Below, piece after piece: positions 26,199 to 34,058 of a DNA stretch of 64,000 bases. The position numbers and the translations under genes are program-made. The stretch's first letter is position 1. Each line of letters starts with the position of its first letter. A model generated the notes under the pieces. It saw only the letters and a list, made by a program, of their open reading frames with translations. It was not told the DNA's origin and searched no databases. The stretch covers positions 92,790 through 156,789 of the forward strand of contig DASXTC010000056.1 of assembly GCA_036505635.1 (NCBI GenBank), read 5' to 3'. Source of the stretch: DASXTC01 sp036505635. GTDB lineage: Bacteria; Acidobacteriota; Polarisedimenticolia; JACPZX01; DASXTC01.

Positions 26199-26290
26199 CA
26201 GGCCAGCACCGCCAGCCCGATCATCGCCGCGCCCGCCACGCGCGATCGGTGCGCCCGGAGCGCGGCCCCCTCCCGCGCCGGTCCACTCAG
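26168..26290 (-). CDS. Possible small membrane protein
   Basis: A 40-codon frame between the DUF4388 gene and miaA ends in a hydrophobic stretch, AAMIGLAVLAWWTGRMAGLW, then TAG. A CTG overlaps the upstream stop codon; GTG and ATG starts inside give shorter peptides. The basic n-part followed by one helix looks like a tail-anchored microprotein. It overlaps the start of miaA by about 31 nt if that gene begins at 26198. No ribosome site is seen, so this is a tentative call. Confidence 0.25.
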   Translation of the reverse strand: MSGPAREGAALRAHRSRVAGAAMIGLAVLAWWTGRMAGLW

Positions 26291-27456
26291 ATCTTCGCGC
26301 ACCGCTGCTCCTGGAGCCGGCGCAGCACGCGGGCCTCGTGCTCGGACCCGAGGATCCTCCTGACCGCCGTCACCATCGCCCTGAGGTAATCGTGCAGCGC
26401 GCCGATGAGCAGGTCTCGCCGGTTCTGGTCCTTCATGAGGTTCATGCTGCGGATCACGGCGTCCTCCGCCAGGGAAGCGCCGCGGCCAGGCGTCACGCGC
26501 CCGAGCACCATCGCGTGCAAGTCCCGGACCTCCCGCAGGTGCCTCTCGAGGTACTGGTCCGCGATGGGGCCGACCTCCTTGATGAGGTGCGCATAGACGG
26601 AGGCGTAGAGTTCGTTGTAGGTCCGCACGATGACGCGGAGCTCGGCGGTCGTCTCCCCCGCCGGAAGGTCGGCCGGCGGCGCGATGGCCTGGTCGCCTGC
26701 CGGCTCGGGAGCCTCCGCCGCCGCGACGAGCGCGCCGGCCACCGTCGTGGCGGCGTTGACTCGGCCGGCCGCGATCAGGAGAGCCAGCGCCTTCAGGGTC
26801 TCGCCCTCGCCGATCTCGCTCAGCTCGCAGATCTCGCTCACCTTCCGCCTGCCGTCCACGAGGGTTCCCACGTATCTCTCGTGAGTCAGGATGCGGTCGG
26901 CTGGCACGAGGTCAGGCGAACCGGCGGGCGCGGGCTCGGGCACGAGGTCCGGGTCCTCCGGGAGGATTGACGCGGCGTACGCGGCGCCCTCCCGCAACGC
27001 GAGGACGACGATCTCGGCCGGAAGGACCCTTACCTCGATGGCGCCGGGCGGTGGCGCCACCCCTTCCGCGAACTCGCACTCGCCCGAACGCCAGGCCACC
27101 ACGTCGGAGGCGAGGTAGCGCGCGCGACGCTCGGTCCACTCGCACACTGTCGCTGGCGCGATGCGGCCCTCCTCGACGAGCGACCTGCCCCGGCGGCCGC
27201 CGCGCGAGACCTCGGCGCGGACAACCGCGTGTCTCTCCTCGGACAGGATTCCGGCGGCGAACAGGAGCCACTCGAGCGTCTCGGTGACCGACGAGGAGTC
27301 GGCCCAGACCAGCATCCCTCCACGGAGACAGAAGTCGCGCGCGATGCCGTCACGCTGGAGGCGCAGCTTTCCCGTCATCGCGGATGTCTGGAGCGAGAGG
27401 AAGATCCTGGGAACCTGGCCCGGCTCGATCGAGCCGGAAAGAAGCGTCGTTCGCAC
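26287..27456 (-). CDS. DUF4388 (PATAN) protein
   Basis: 389 residues from GTG 27456. The N-terminal domain (VPRIFLSLQTSAMTGKLRLQ, DFCLRGGMLVWADS) is DUF4388. Near 190-235 it has the same short module as the two other DUF4388 proteins of this window (LVDGRRKVSEICELSEIGEGETLKAL, read as LVDGRRKVSEICELSE). The last 120 residues are helical, without an enzyme motif. No signal or membrane segment. The promoter just upstream places the transcript start at or next to the GTG. Function unknown; in other bacteria the domain is tied to two-component and motility regulation. Confidence 0.82.
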   Translation of the reverse strand: MRTTLLSGSIEPGQVPRIFLSLQTSAMTGKLRLQRDGIARDFCLRGGMLVWADSSSVTETLEWLLFAAGILSEERHAVVRAEVSRGGRRGRSLVEEGRIAPATVCEWTERRARYLASDVVAWRSGECEFAEGVAPPPGAIEVRVLPAEIVVLALREGAAYAASILPEDPDLVPEPAPAGSPDLVPADRILTHERYVGTLVDGRRKVSEICELSEIGEGETLKALALLIAAGRVNAATTVAGALVAAAEAPEPAGDQAIAPPADLPAGETTAELRVIVRTYNELYASVYAHLIKEVGPIADQYLERHLREVRDLHAMVLGRVTPGRGASLAEDAVIRSMNLMKDQNRRDLLIGALHDYLRAMVTAVRRILGSEHEARVLRRLQEQRCAKI

Positions 27457-27464
27457 GAAACGTG

Positions 27465-27493
27465 ATGGTAGTGAGGGCGCGCCCCCAAGTCAA
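27465..27493 (-). promoter_or_regulatory. Promoter giving a leaderless DUF4388 transcript
   Basis: On the minus strand TTGACT (27493-27488), 17 nt, TACCAT (27470-27465), then 8 nt and GTG 27456. With the usual 6-8 nt from -10 to transcript start, the mRNA would begin at the start codon. No Shine-Dalgarno is present. Confidence 0.65.
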
Positions 27494-29787
27494 CGCGGAG
27501 CGAGCTTCTCGAGCGTGATTCCCGTGTAGTAGTGGTGAAGGATCTCCTCGAAGCTCCTGCCCCGGAGCGCCATCCCGTAGGCGCCTATCTGGCAGAGCCC
27601 CACTCCGTGTCCCCATCCCTTCCCCGAGAAAATGAAGGTCTCGACGGCGCCGTCGGCCCCGCGCTGCCGATCGATCAGAAAGAGGGTCTCCCGCAGCCCG
27701 AGCAGACGCTCGATGTTGAACCCGCGGAACGTGAGGCGGCCCGCGCTCCCCTGCACCGTGAGATCGAGGAGGCGGCCGGAGGCTCCCCGGCGCCCCGGCA
27801 GCAGATCGATCAGGCGGCCGATGGAGGCCCGGGACCTGACGCGGGTCTCCAGCTCCTCCCGGGGCATCCGCACCTCCCAGACGTAGACGTTCGAGAAGCG
27901 ATCATCGGAGGCGCTCCTCTCATTGGCCTTGATCGAGAGATAGTCGATGTCCCCCGCCGCCGAGAGGTGGTACTCGAGCGCGTCGCCGTCCTGAAGCAGG
28001 TGCGAGGCCACGGGGGTCGCGACATCGTCGCTGTGGATCAGGATGTGGAGCCTCGCTGCGATGGAGTGGAACGAGAGGGTTCCATCCGCCTCCAGACCGA
28101 CCTGATTGCCGCGGGAGCCCCGGTACCGGCCGGCGATCAAGCCAGCGGCATCGTACCGGAGGACCATCCGGTGAAGCGCGCGCGCCACGAGGGCGCGGCC
28201 GGCCGGCTCGCGACCCGCCATGCGCGGGAGGATCCCTTCCTTCACGAGGAAGGCCAGGGCCGGCCTGAAGGCCTCCGCGGTGGCTTCGAGCGCGGCCGGA
28301 TCGAGGTACGCCGGCAGGTCCCGAGGGTCGGCCAGAAGTCCGACCCTCTCCTGCCAGCCGAAGGCCGCCACGAGGAAATCGGCCAAGGCCCCCGCGTCCC
28401 GGATGTCGCGCGACAGGTCGAGCCCCGCGGGAGCCCCCTTGCCGATCGCCTTGAGCGTCGCGGCGGTCCAGCGTCCGACCTCCTCGGCGACGGCGAATCC
28501 GGCCATCCTCTCGGCCGTCGCCTCCGCCGGCGCGAGGACCCCGAGCACCTCCAGCAGGGCGAGGCCATCGTCGAGACGCTCGCCCCCCGGCAGCAGGGCC
28601 GGCGGGCCAGTCCAGGCCCCGGTCACGACGCGCCGGGAGGCCGCCAGCGTCGACTCATCCGGATAGCACTCCACTCCCTTCAGATAGGGGCCTTGCATCT
28701 CGGCGAAGACGTTGCGCAGATCCTCCGTGTGCCCGCCGCATGTGGAGGTGTAGAGGGCATTGATCGGTCGCCCTTCCCAGGTCGCGATGAGGCCGGCGGT
28801 CTGCTCCACCGCGAAGTCCGACAGAGGATGCTCGGCCTGGATCCCCCCGTAAACCTGGCACCGAGCCGTGTCGCAGATGTCGAATCCTTCCTCGGAGAAC
28901 TGCCCGCGGTTGGCCTCCATGTAGGTGCGCGCGGCCACGGCCTGGGCCTTGAGCGCTTCCAGCTCCGGGAAGGCCGATGGGCCCAGCTCCCTGGGGACGA
29001 CCCCTTTGAGATAATCCTCGATGTTCACCATGTTGATGGTCTGCAGCTCCCGGCCGCGGGTCACACGCACTTCGATGACGCCGCGATAGGGCTGATCACC
29101 CACCTTGACCGGTCGCCCCTCGGCGGCCGGAAGCACCAGCAGCGCCTTCGACGAGGTGAGCATGTCGTTGTAGCCCTCGTCCACCAGGCGCAGCTTGGGC
29201 TCGCGGCCCCCCGCGACGGCCTCCTGCGTCACCCAGATCTCCTCGAAGCCGAGCGTTCGCAGCTTGTCCTCCACGAGCCGAATCTCATCGCGCGAGGCGC
29301 GCTCGCCCACGCGGACGCGCCACGCGTTGCGGTCGGGGTTGCGAGTGACCTGGACCACCTCGCCGGTGTCGGCCTCGATCCGTGCCCGCAGGCCCTCGGC
29401 TTCCTCCTGACTCGCCAGGGACGCCACCTGGACGCGAAAGATCGGCTGAGGCTCGGGGGCTCCTCCCCGGTCGAGGACCACGCGCACGGCTCCCTGGTGC
29501 AGGTGCTTCCAGACATCGCGACCCGTGTCCCGGTCCACGATGTAGAGCCCCCCGGACGAAGCCAGGGGGACGCTGCGCCCGTCCCCCGACAGGCCGATCC
29601 GCACGGTCGGAGGCGGCAGACGCAGTGAGATCTTGCCGCCGGAGCGGGGCCTGTCCGCCAGCGGGCCCAGCTTCGTGCGGGGCGCGGCGGGAGGGATGGG
29701 GGACCCGGCGGCCGTCTCGACCCGCAGGCAGAGGAGGAGGAGCAGAAGGGCGCTCCCCATCCCCCTCGATCTAGAATGACGTCGCAT
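27490..29787 (-). CDS. Exported SpoIID/LytB-domain protein with SPOR domain
   Basis: 765 residues. ATG 29787 is chosen because it gives a good signal peptide (MRRHSRSRG then a Leu run). A SPOR domain lies at about 112-185 (FRVQVASLASQEEAEGLRAR, shown here in 20 residues). The SpoIID/LytB fold starts near 235 (VNIEDYLKGVVPREL, ALKAQAVAARTYM, TSTCGGHTEDLRNVF) and its closing motif GKGWGHGVGLCQIGAYGMA comes only near the C-terminus. Between them is a long insertion with an S-layer-homology-like helical segment (FRPALAFLVKEGILPRMAG). SpoIID enzymes are peptidoglycan lytic transglycosylases; LytB forms are amidase enhancers. This is a non-sporulation member. Confidence 0.88.
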   Translation of the reverse strand: MRRHSRSRGMGSALLLLLLCLRVETAAGSPIPPAAPRTKLGPLADRPRSGGKISLRLPPPTVRIGLSGDGRSVPLASSGGLYIVDRDTGRDVWKHLHQGAVRVVLDRGGAPEPQPIFRVQVASLASQEEAEGLRARIEADTGEVVQVTRNPDRNAWRVRVGERASRDEIRLVEDKLRTLGFEEIWVTQEAVAGGREPKLRLVDEGYNDMLTSSKALLVLPAAEGRPVKVGDQPYRGVIEVRVTRGRELQTINMVNIEDYLKGVVPRELGPSAFPELEALKAQAVAARTYMEANRGQFSEEGFDICDTARCQVYGGIQAEHPLSDFAVEQTAGLIATWEGRPINALYTSTCGGHTEDLRNVFAEMQGPYLKGVECYPDESTLAASRRVVTGAWTGPPALLPGGERLDDGLALLEVLGVLAPAEATAERMAGFAVAEEVGRWTAATLKAIGKGAPAGLDLSRDIRDAGALADFLVAAFGWQERVGLLADPRDLPAYLDPAALEATAEAFRPALAFLVKEGILPRMAGREPAGRALVARALHRMVLRYDAAGLIAGRYRGSRGNQVGLEADGTLSFHSIAARLHILIHSDDVATPVASHLLQDGDALEYHLSAAGDIDYLSIKANERSASDDRFSNVYVWEVRMPREELETRVRSRASIGRLIDLLPGRRGASGRLLDLTVQGSAGRLTFRGFNIERLLGLRETLFLIDRQRGADGAVETFIFSGKGWGHGVGLCQIGAYGMALRGRSFEEILHHYYTGITLEKLAPR
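29772..29777 (+). promoter_or_regulatory. -10-like TAGAAT before the HAD gene
   Basis: TAGAAT is followed by 8 nt and ATG 29786, with no Shine-Dalgarno between. No good -35 is seen. It lies inside the coding start of the divergent SpoIID gene, whose ATG overlaps this gene's ATG in the tetramer CATG. Confidence 0.45.
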
Positions 29788-30463
29788 GACTGGGCCTGCA
29801 CCGATCCGGGGCATCTACTTCGACCTCTGGAACACTCTCGCCTTCACGGACGTCTCGCCGAATCCCATCGTAGCGCTGGCCTCCGCGTTTGGCCTGTACG
29901 GCGAGCCGGGCTGGCGAGGGACCATGGAGCGCGCCATCATGACGCGCCGGTTCACCGGGGTATCGGAGGCGATCGACGCCCTCGCCGCCGGAACGGGGCG
30001 GGCACTCCCCGGCGGCTCGGCGCGCGCCGAGCTGATCCTCGCATGGGGCCGCGCCTGCAACCGCAACCGGCTCTATCCGGATGTCCTGCCGGCGCTGAGC
30101 GTGCTGAGACGGCTCCCCGCGCGTAACCCCCTGCGTCTCGGAATCCTCTCCAACACGCAGTCGTTCGACCTCGATTTCATGCGTCGTGAGGGTCTCGAGG
30201 CGGCGGTGGACGTGATGTGCCTCTCGTTCGAGTGCGGGCTCCTGAAGCCCGATCCCCGGATCTACCTCCACGCCGCCGGCCGGATGGGGCTGCCGCCGGA
30301 ACAGCTGATGATGCTCGGCGACAGCATGCGCGAGGACGTGCAGGGAGCCAGGGAGTCCGGATGGCGCGCGATCCTGCTGGATCGGGCCGCCACCGGAGCC
30401 GGCCCGGAGAGGATCGGGAGCCTCGCGGAGCTGCCGGACCTGATCATTTCCTCCTGCTCCTGA
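29786..30463 (+). CDS. HAD-superfamily hydrolase
   Basis: 225 residues with HAD motif I as FDLWNTL (residues 12-18), in which the second Asp of DxD is Trp, as in some haloacid-dehalogenase-like members; motif II ILSNTQ, motif III Lys in GLLKPDPRIY and motif IV MLGDSMREDVQGA. Likely a small phosphatase or dehalogenase. Its end overlaps the convergent folB by 20 nt, and its start codon overlaps that of the SpoIID gene on the other strand. Confidence 0.87.
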   Translation: MTGPAPIRGIYFDLWNTLAFTDVSPNPIVALASAFGLYGEPGWRGTMERAIMTRRFTGVSEAIDALAAGTGRALPGGSARAELILAWGRACNRNRLYPDVLPALSVLRRLPARNPLRLGILSNTQSFDLDFMRREGLEAAVDVMCLSFECGLLKPDPRIYLHAAGRMGLPPEQLMMLGDSMREDVQGARESGWRAILLDRAATGAGPERIGSLAELPDLIISSCS

Positions 30464-30854
30464 CCGGACGCCCCGGTCGCGCCGGCTTGCCGTCGCGCCG
30501 CCGGGTGACCTGAACCCCGATGTTGTCCACGATACCGTCGATGATCGGCGTCTCCTTGCGGACCCGGACGGTCACCTCCTCGATCGGGAAGCTCTCCAGC
30601 ATCTCCGCCGCGATGGAGCCGGCGAGGCTCTCGATGAGGTGGAAGGAGTTGCGCTTCTGGCCGATCTCCAGGACAAGCCGGTGAACCTCCCGGTAGTCGA
30701 TGGTGTCGGCGAGGTGGTCGCTCGCGATGGCGGCCGCCAGATCGATGCTCATCTCCACGTCGATCGAGCACCGCACGCCCACCTCCCTCTCGAGCCGCGT
30801 CAGCCCGTGGTAGGCGTGAAACTTGATCCCGCTCACGATGATCCGATCGGTCAT
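30444..30854 (-). CDS. folB: Dihydroneopterin aldolase
   Basis: 136-residue folate-pathway enzyme. Marks are IKFHAYHGLTRLEREVG, DTIDYREVH, LIESLAGSIAAEML and VRVRKETPI with its catalytic Lys. A basic tail (GKPARPGRPVRSRRK) extends beyond the usual end at about residue 120. No other folate genes lie beside it. Confidence 0.93.
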   Translation of the reverse strand: MTDRIIVSGIKFHAYHGLTRLEREVGVRCSIDVEMSIDLAAAIASDHLADTIDYREVHRLVLEIGQKRNSFHLIESLAGSIAAEMLESFPIEEVTVRVRKETPIIDGIVDNIGVQVTRRRDGKPARPGRPVRSRRK

Positions 30855-30936
30855 CCACCATCCCTCAACGTCGTTTGTGACTCACCAAACTAGTGCCCGT
30901 GGCCGCGAGGTGTCAACGCGGCTCCCCTCGCACGCA

Positions 30937-32250
30937 CTATACGCTCTCCGGCGCCGGACTCACGGCGCTCTCGGGGATCGGGTACCGGACGAAGCGGCGC
31001 AACTGCGGTATGCGGTTGGCGAAGATCCCGCCCGCGGCGGCGCTCAGGGCCCCGCCGATCGCCACGGTCGCGGGCGTCCCCAGCCTGTGGGCCATCGCGC
31101 CGGCCGCCAGGCTCCCGAAGGGAGCCATCCCCACGAACATGACGGTGTAGAGACTCATCACGCGTCCACGCAGGGAGTCGGGCACCAGCGCCTGGAGCAG
31201 CAGGTTCGTCGCCGCCGCCATCGCAATCATGGCGAAGCCGACGACCACGAGGATCGCCGCCGACAAGGCGAACACTCGAGAGAGCGAGAAGAGGATGAGG
31301 GTGAGGCCGAAGGCGACGGAGCCCGCCGCCACCACGCGCCCGAGGCCGCGCACCGACTTTCTCCGCGCGAGGGTGACGGCCGAGACGAAGGCGCCCATCC
31401 CCGCGCACCCCGTCAGGATTCCGAGCCCGCGCGGGCCGCCCCCCAGGATCTCCCCCGCGAAGACCGGCATGAACACCAGGTAGGGCATCCCGCACAGGCT
31501 CACAAGCCCCACGAGGATCATGAGCGCGCGCACCGGTGGGTTCCTCCACACGAACAGGATCCCCTGTACCAGCGAGTCCAAGGGGGCCGGGTCTCCTCCG
31601 CCGGCCCGTGGCCGATCGAATTTCATCATGAGCAGGCCGGCCAGCACCGCCATGAAGGAAAAACCATTGATGAGGAAGCAGGGCCCTTCGCCGATGAGGG
31701 CCACCAGGACCCCGGCCACCGCGGGCCCGATGACGCGCGCGGCGTTGAAGATCGACGAGTTGAGGGCCAGGGCGTTGGGCAGGTCCTCGGGAGCCACCAT
31801 GGCGGCGTGGAACGACTGTCGCGCCGGCAGATCGAAGGCGTTGATGATTCCCTGCGCCGTCACCAGCACGAAGATGTGCCAGATGCGGGCGCGGCCGCTC
31901 ACGACCAGCCCCCCGAGCACAAGCGCCTGGATCATCGAGGCCGTCTGGGTCGCTATCACGACGCGATGACGGTCGAAGCGATCCGCCACAAGACCTCCCG
32001 CCAACCCGAAGAGGAAGACCGGAACCTTGTCGGCGAACCCGACCAGACCCAGCAGCAGCTCCGAGCGCGTCAGGCGATAGACCAGCCAGGCCTGCGCCGT
32101 GAACTGCATCCAGCTCCCGATCACCGAGACCATCTGCCCGATGAAGAAGAGACGGAAGTTCCGGTGGCGGAGGGCTCGCAGCGACTCGGGCCATGCCCAC
32201 GAGCGCGGCGGTGGGACGGCGGGGCGTTCCGGCGGCGCGGCGGTTGACAA
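30937..32250 (-). CDS. MFS exporter (EntS/MFS_3-like)
   Basis: About 437 residues from TTG 32250, with 12 predicted helices; the N-terminal ALRHRNFRLFFIGQMVSVIGSWMQ and VYRLTRSELLLGLVGFADKVP, in pieces, are typical of the MFS_3 group that includes EntS and macrolide exporters. Motif A appears as GGLVADRFDRHRV. A longer frame to 32511 has poor coding character and crosses the promoter for the next plus-strand gene, so the TTG is preferred, without a clear ribosome site. Substrate unknown. Confidence 0.88.
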   Translation of the reverse strand: MSTAAPPERPAVPPPRSWAWPESLRALRHRNFRLFFIGQMVSVIGSWMQFTAQAWLVYRLTRSELLLGLVGFADKVPVFLFGLAGGLVADRFDRHRVVIATQTASMIQALVLGGLVVSGRARIWHIFVLVTAQGIINAFDLPARQSFHAAMVAPEDLPNALALNSSIFNAARVIGPAVAGVLVALIGEGPCFLINGFSFMAVLAGLLMMKFDRPRAGGGDPAPLDSLVQGILFVWRNPPVRALMILVGLVSLCGMPYLVFMPVFAGEILGGGPRGLGILTGCAGMGAFVSAVTLARRKSVRGLGRVVAAGSVAFGLTLILFSLSRVFALSAAILVVVGFAMIAMAAATNLLLQALVPDSLRGRVMSLYTVMFVGMAPFGSLAAGAMAHRLGTPATVAIGGALSAAAGGIFANRIPQLRRFVRYPIPESAVSPAPESV

Positions 32251-32271
32251 GGGGTCGGTGTCGGTTAGAAT
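32244..32271 (+). promoter_or_regulatory. Sigma-70-type promoter for the gene at 32390
   Basis: TTGACA 32244-32249, 16 nt, TAGAAT 32266-32271. Transcript start is predicted near 32278, leaving a leader of about 110 nt. In that leader GGAGG (32368-32372) pairs with CCTCC (32376-32380) across a three-base loop. Confidence 0.75.
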
Positions 32272-32389
32272 ACGGCGAACCTGCCGCCTGCCCTGAAGAA
32301 GGGCCGGCAGCCGGCGGATTATAACACCACCGTTCAGCGAGTCCCTTTCACGCGTCTGAAGACCTGAGGAGGCCGCCTCCGCGCGAAGC

Positions 32390-32848
32390 ATGGGCATCGT
32401 CGGGTTCGCGGGCGAGATATTCTTCGAGGACAAGGTCGTGGCCCACTTCAGGGACGGCCGGATCGTCAAGGGCCACACGCGCGACTTCTCTCCGGAGCGC
32501 GACTCCTTCACGCTGCAGCCCTACGCCGGAGAGGTTGGACCCGTGGCCGTCTTCCTCGAGGAGCTGAAGGCCGTCTTCCACGTGAGGACCTTCGAGGGGA
32601 ACCCAACCCACCCCCGCACGAAGCAGAGTATCGGCGTGATCCCGGAGCCGCGCTTCGAGAGAGTCATGGACGAAGGGCGCAAGGTGGCGCTGGAGTTCGT
32701 GGACGGCGAGAGGCTCTGGGGGTACGCGGAGAGCTGCGGCCAGGAAGATAGAGGGTTCTTCTTCTTCCCCACGGACCCGTCGGACAACAACATGCGGATC
32801 TACGTGGTGAAATCCTCCCTCAAGGAAATGGTCTTCCTTGACAACTGA
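32390..32848 (+). CDS. DUF6982-like hypothetical protein
   Basis: 152 residues, cytoplasmic, beta-rich. The repeated pattern KVVAHFRDGRIVKGHTRDFSP and, later, KVALEFVDGERLWGYAES (each given within 20 residues) suggests two copies of a small barrel of the kind annotated DUF6982, with a hydrophobic GFFFFPTDPSDNNMRIYVV block. No enzymatic motif. The GGAGG upstream is 17 nt from ATG 32390, too far for a normal ribosome site, and may be hidden in a hairpin. The M24 peptidase gene starts inside its end, so they are cotranscribed. Confidence 0.72.
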   Translation: MGIVGFAGEIFFEDKVVAHFRDGRIVKGHTRDFSPERDSFTLQPYAGEVGPVAVFLEELKAVFHVRTFEGNPTHPRTKQSIGVIPEPRFERVMDEGRKVALEFVDGERLWGYAESCGQEDRGFFFFPTDPSDNNMRIYVVKSSLKEMVFLDN

Positions 32849-34058
32849 GAGAGCCGAGCGCCCCGCTCCCGATATCGGCGCCCTGCAGCAGGCCCTCGTC
32901 GCGGGCGACGAGCGCGGGCCCCTGGGGGGCTGGCTCTTCTACGATTTCCGCGGACTGGACCCGATCAGCCTGAGGATCCTCCGCATCCCTCCGGAGCGGA
33001 TCGCCACGCGGCGGTGGTTCTATTTCGTGCCCGCCACCGGTCAGCCGTCGCGCATCTGCCACCGGATCGAAGCCGACGCGCTGGACCACCTGCCCGGACG
33101 CACGCACCTCTACAGCGGTTGGAAGGAGCTGGCCGAGCGGCTCAACGCGGTTCTGAAGGACGCCGGCCGGGTCGCGATGCAGTACTCCCCCGGCAACGCC
33201 ATCCCATACGTCTCCCGTGTGGACGCCGGCACGTTCGAGATGGTGCGCGCCTGTGGGGTCGAGGTGGCCTCTTCGGCCGACCTGGTTCAGACCTTCGAGG
33301 CGGTCATGACCGACGAGCAGGTGGCCGGTCACTACGAGGCGGCCCGGATGCTCCGCGAGGCGGTCGACCTGACCTTCGACGAGGTGCGCCGGCGCGTCGG
33401 CGCCGGCACGCCGACCACGGAGCACCACATCCAATCCTTTCTCATGGATTTTTTCACATCGCGCGGCTTCATCGCGGACCATCCGCCCATCGTGGCCGTG
33501 AATCAGCACGCCGGACAGCCCCACTACATGCCCTCGGCGTCCCATTCATCGCCCATCCGGAGGGGCGACCTGCTCCTGATCGACATCTGGGCGAAGAAGG
33601 ACGTGCCCGACGCCGTCTACGCCGACATCACATGGACCGCGATGGTGGACTCCGTCGCGCCCGCCCGACATCGCGAGATCTTCGACGTCGTCCGCGCGGG
33701 ACGGGACGCTGCCACGCGTTACGTGCAGGAGGCCATCGCCGCGGGACGGCCGGTGAAGGGATGGGAGGTCGACGACGCGGCCCGGCAGGTGATCGCCGCG
33801 CGCGGCTACGGCGAGCAGTTCACGCACCGCACCGGGCACAACCTCGGCTACGAGGTTCACGGCAACGGCGCCCACCTCGATCATCTGGAGACGATCGACG
33901 ATCGCCGGATCATCCCGCGCACCGCGTTCACCATCGAGCCGGGAGTCTACCTGGCCGACTTCGGCATCCGCTCCGAGATCAACCTCTACGTCAAGGGGCG
34001 TGAGGCCGTGATCACCGGGCCCCCGATCCAGACTGAGCTGCTCGTGCTGCTCGGATGA
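32838..34058 (+). CDS. M24-family Xaa-Pro peptidase
   Basis: 406 residues from TTG 32838, overlapping the previous gene by 11 nt. The pita-bread fold metal ligands are all visible: Asp in LLLIDIW, Asp in YADITWT, His in RTGHNLGYE, Glu in FTIEPGVYL and Glu in RSEINLYV. The N-terminal creatinase-like domain is shortened. It removes N-terminal residues before proline or splits dipeptides. The next gene, a sodium:solute symporter, overlaps by 4 nt, which suggests uptake and breakdown of the same small peptide or amino acid. Confidence 0.92.
   Translation: MTTERAERPAPDIGALQQALVAGDERGPLGGWLFYDFRGLDPISLRILRIPPERIATRRWFYFVPATGQPSRICHRIEADALDHLPGRTHLYSGWKELAERLNAVLKDAGRVAMQYSPGNAIPYVSRVDAGTFEMVRACGVEVASSADLVQTFEAVMTDEQVAGHYEAARMLREAVDLTFDEVRRRVGAGTPTTEHHIQSFLMDFFTSRGFIADHPPIVAVNQHAGQPHYMPSASHSSPIRRGDLLLIDIWAKKDVPDAVYADITWTAMVDSVAPARHREIFDVVRAGRDAATRYVQEAIAAGRPVKGWEVDDAARQVIAARGYGEQFTHRTGHNLGYEVHGNGAHLDHLETIDDRRIIPRTAFTIEPGVYLADFGIRSEINLYVKGREAVITGPPIQTELLVLLG

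Noticed and set aside
27532..29628. 698-codon open frame on plus opposite SpoIID
   Set aside because: Shadow of the SpoIID/SPOR gene; no recognisable domain.
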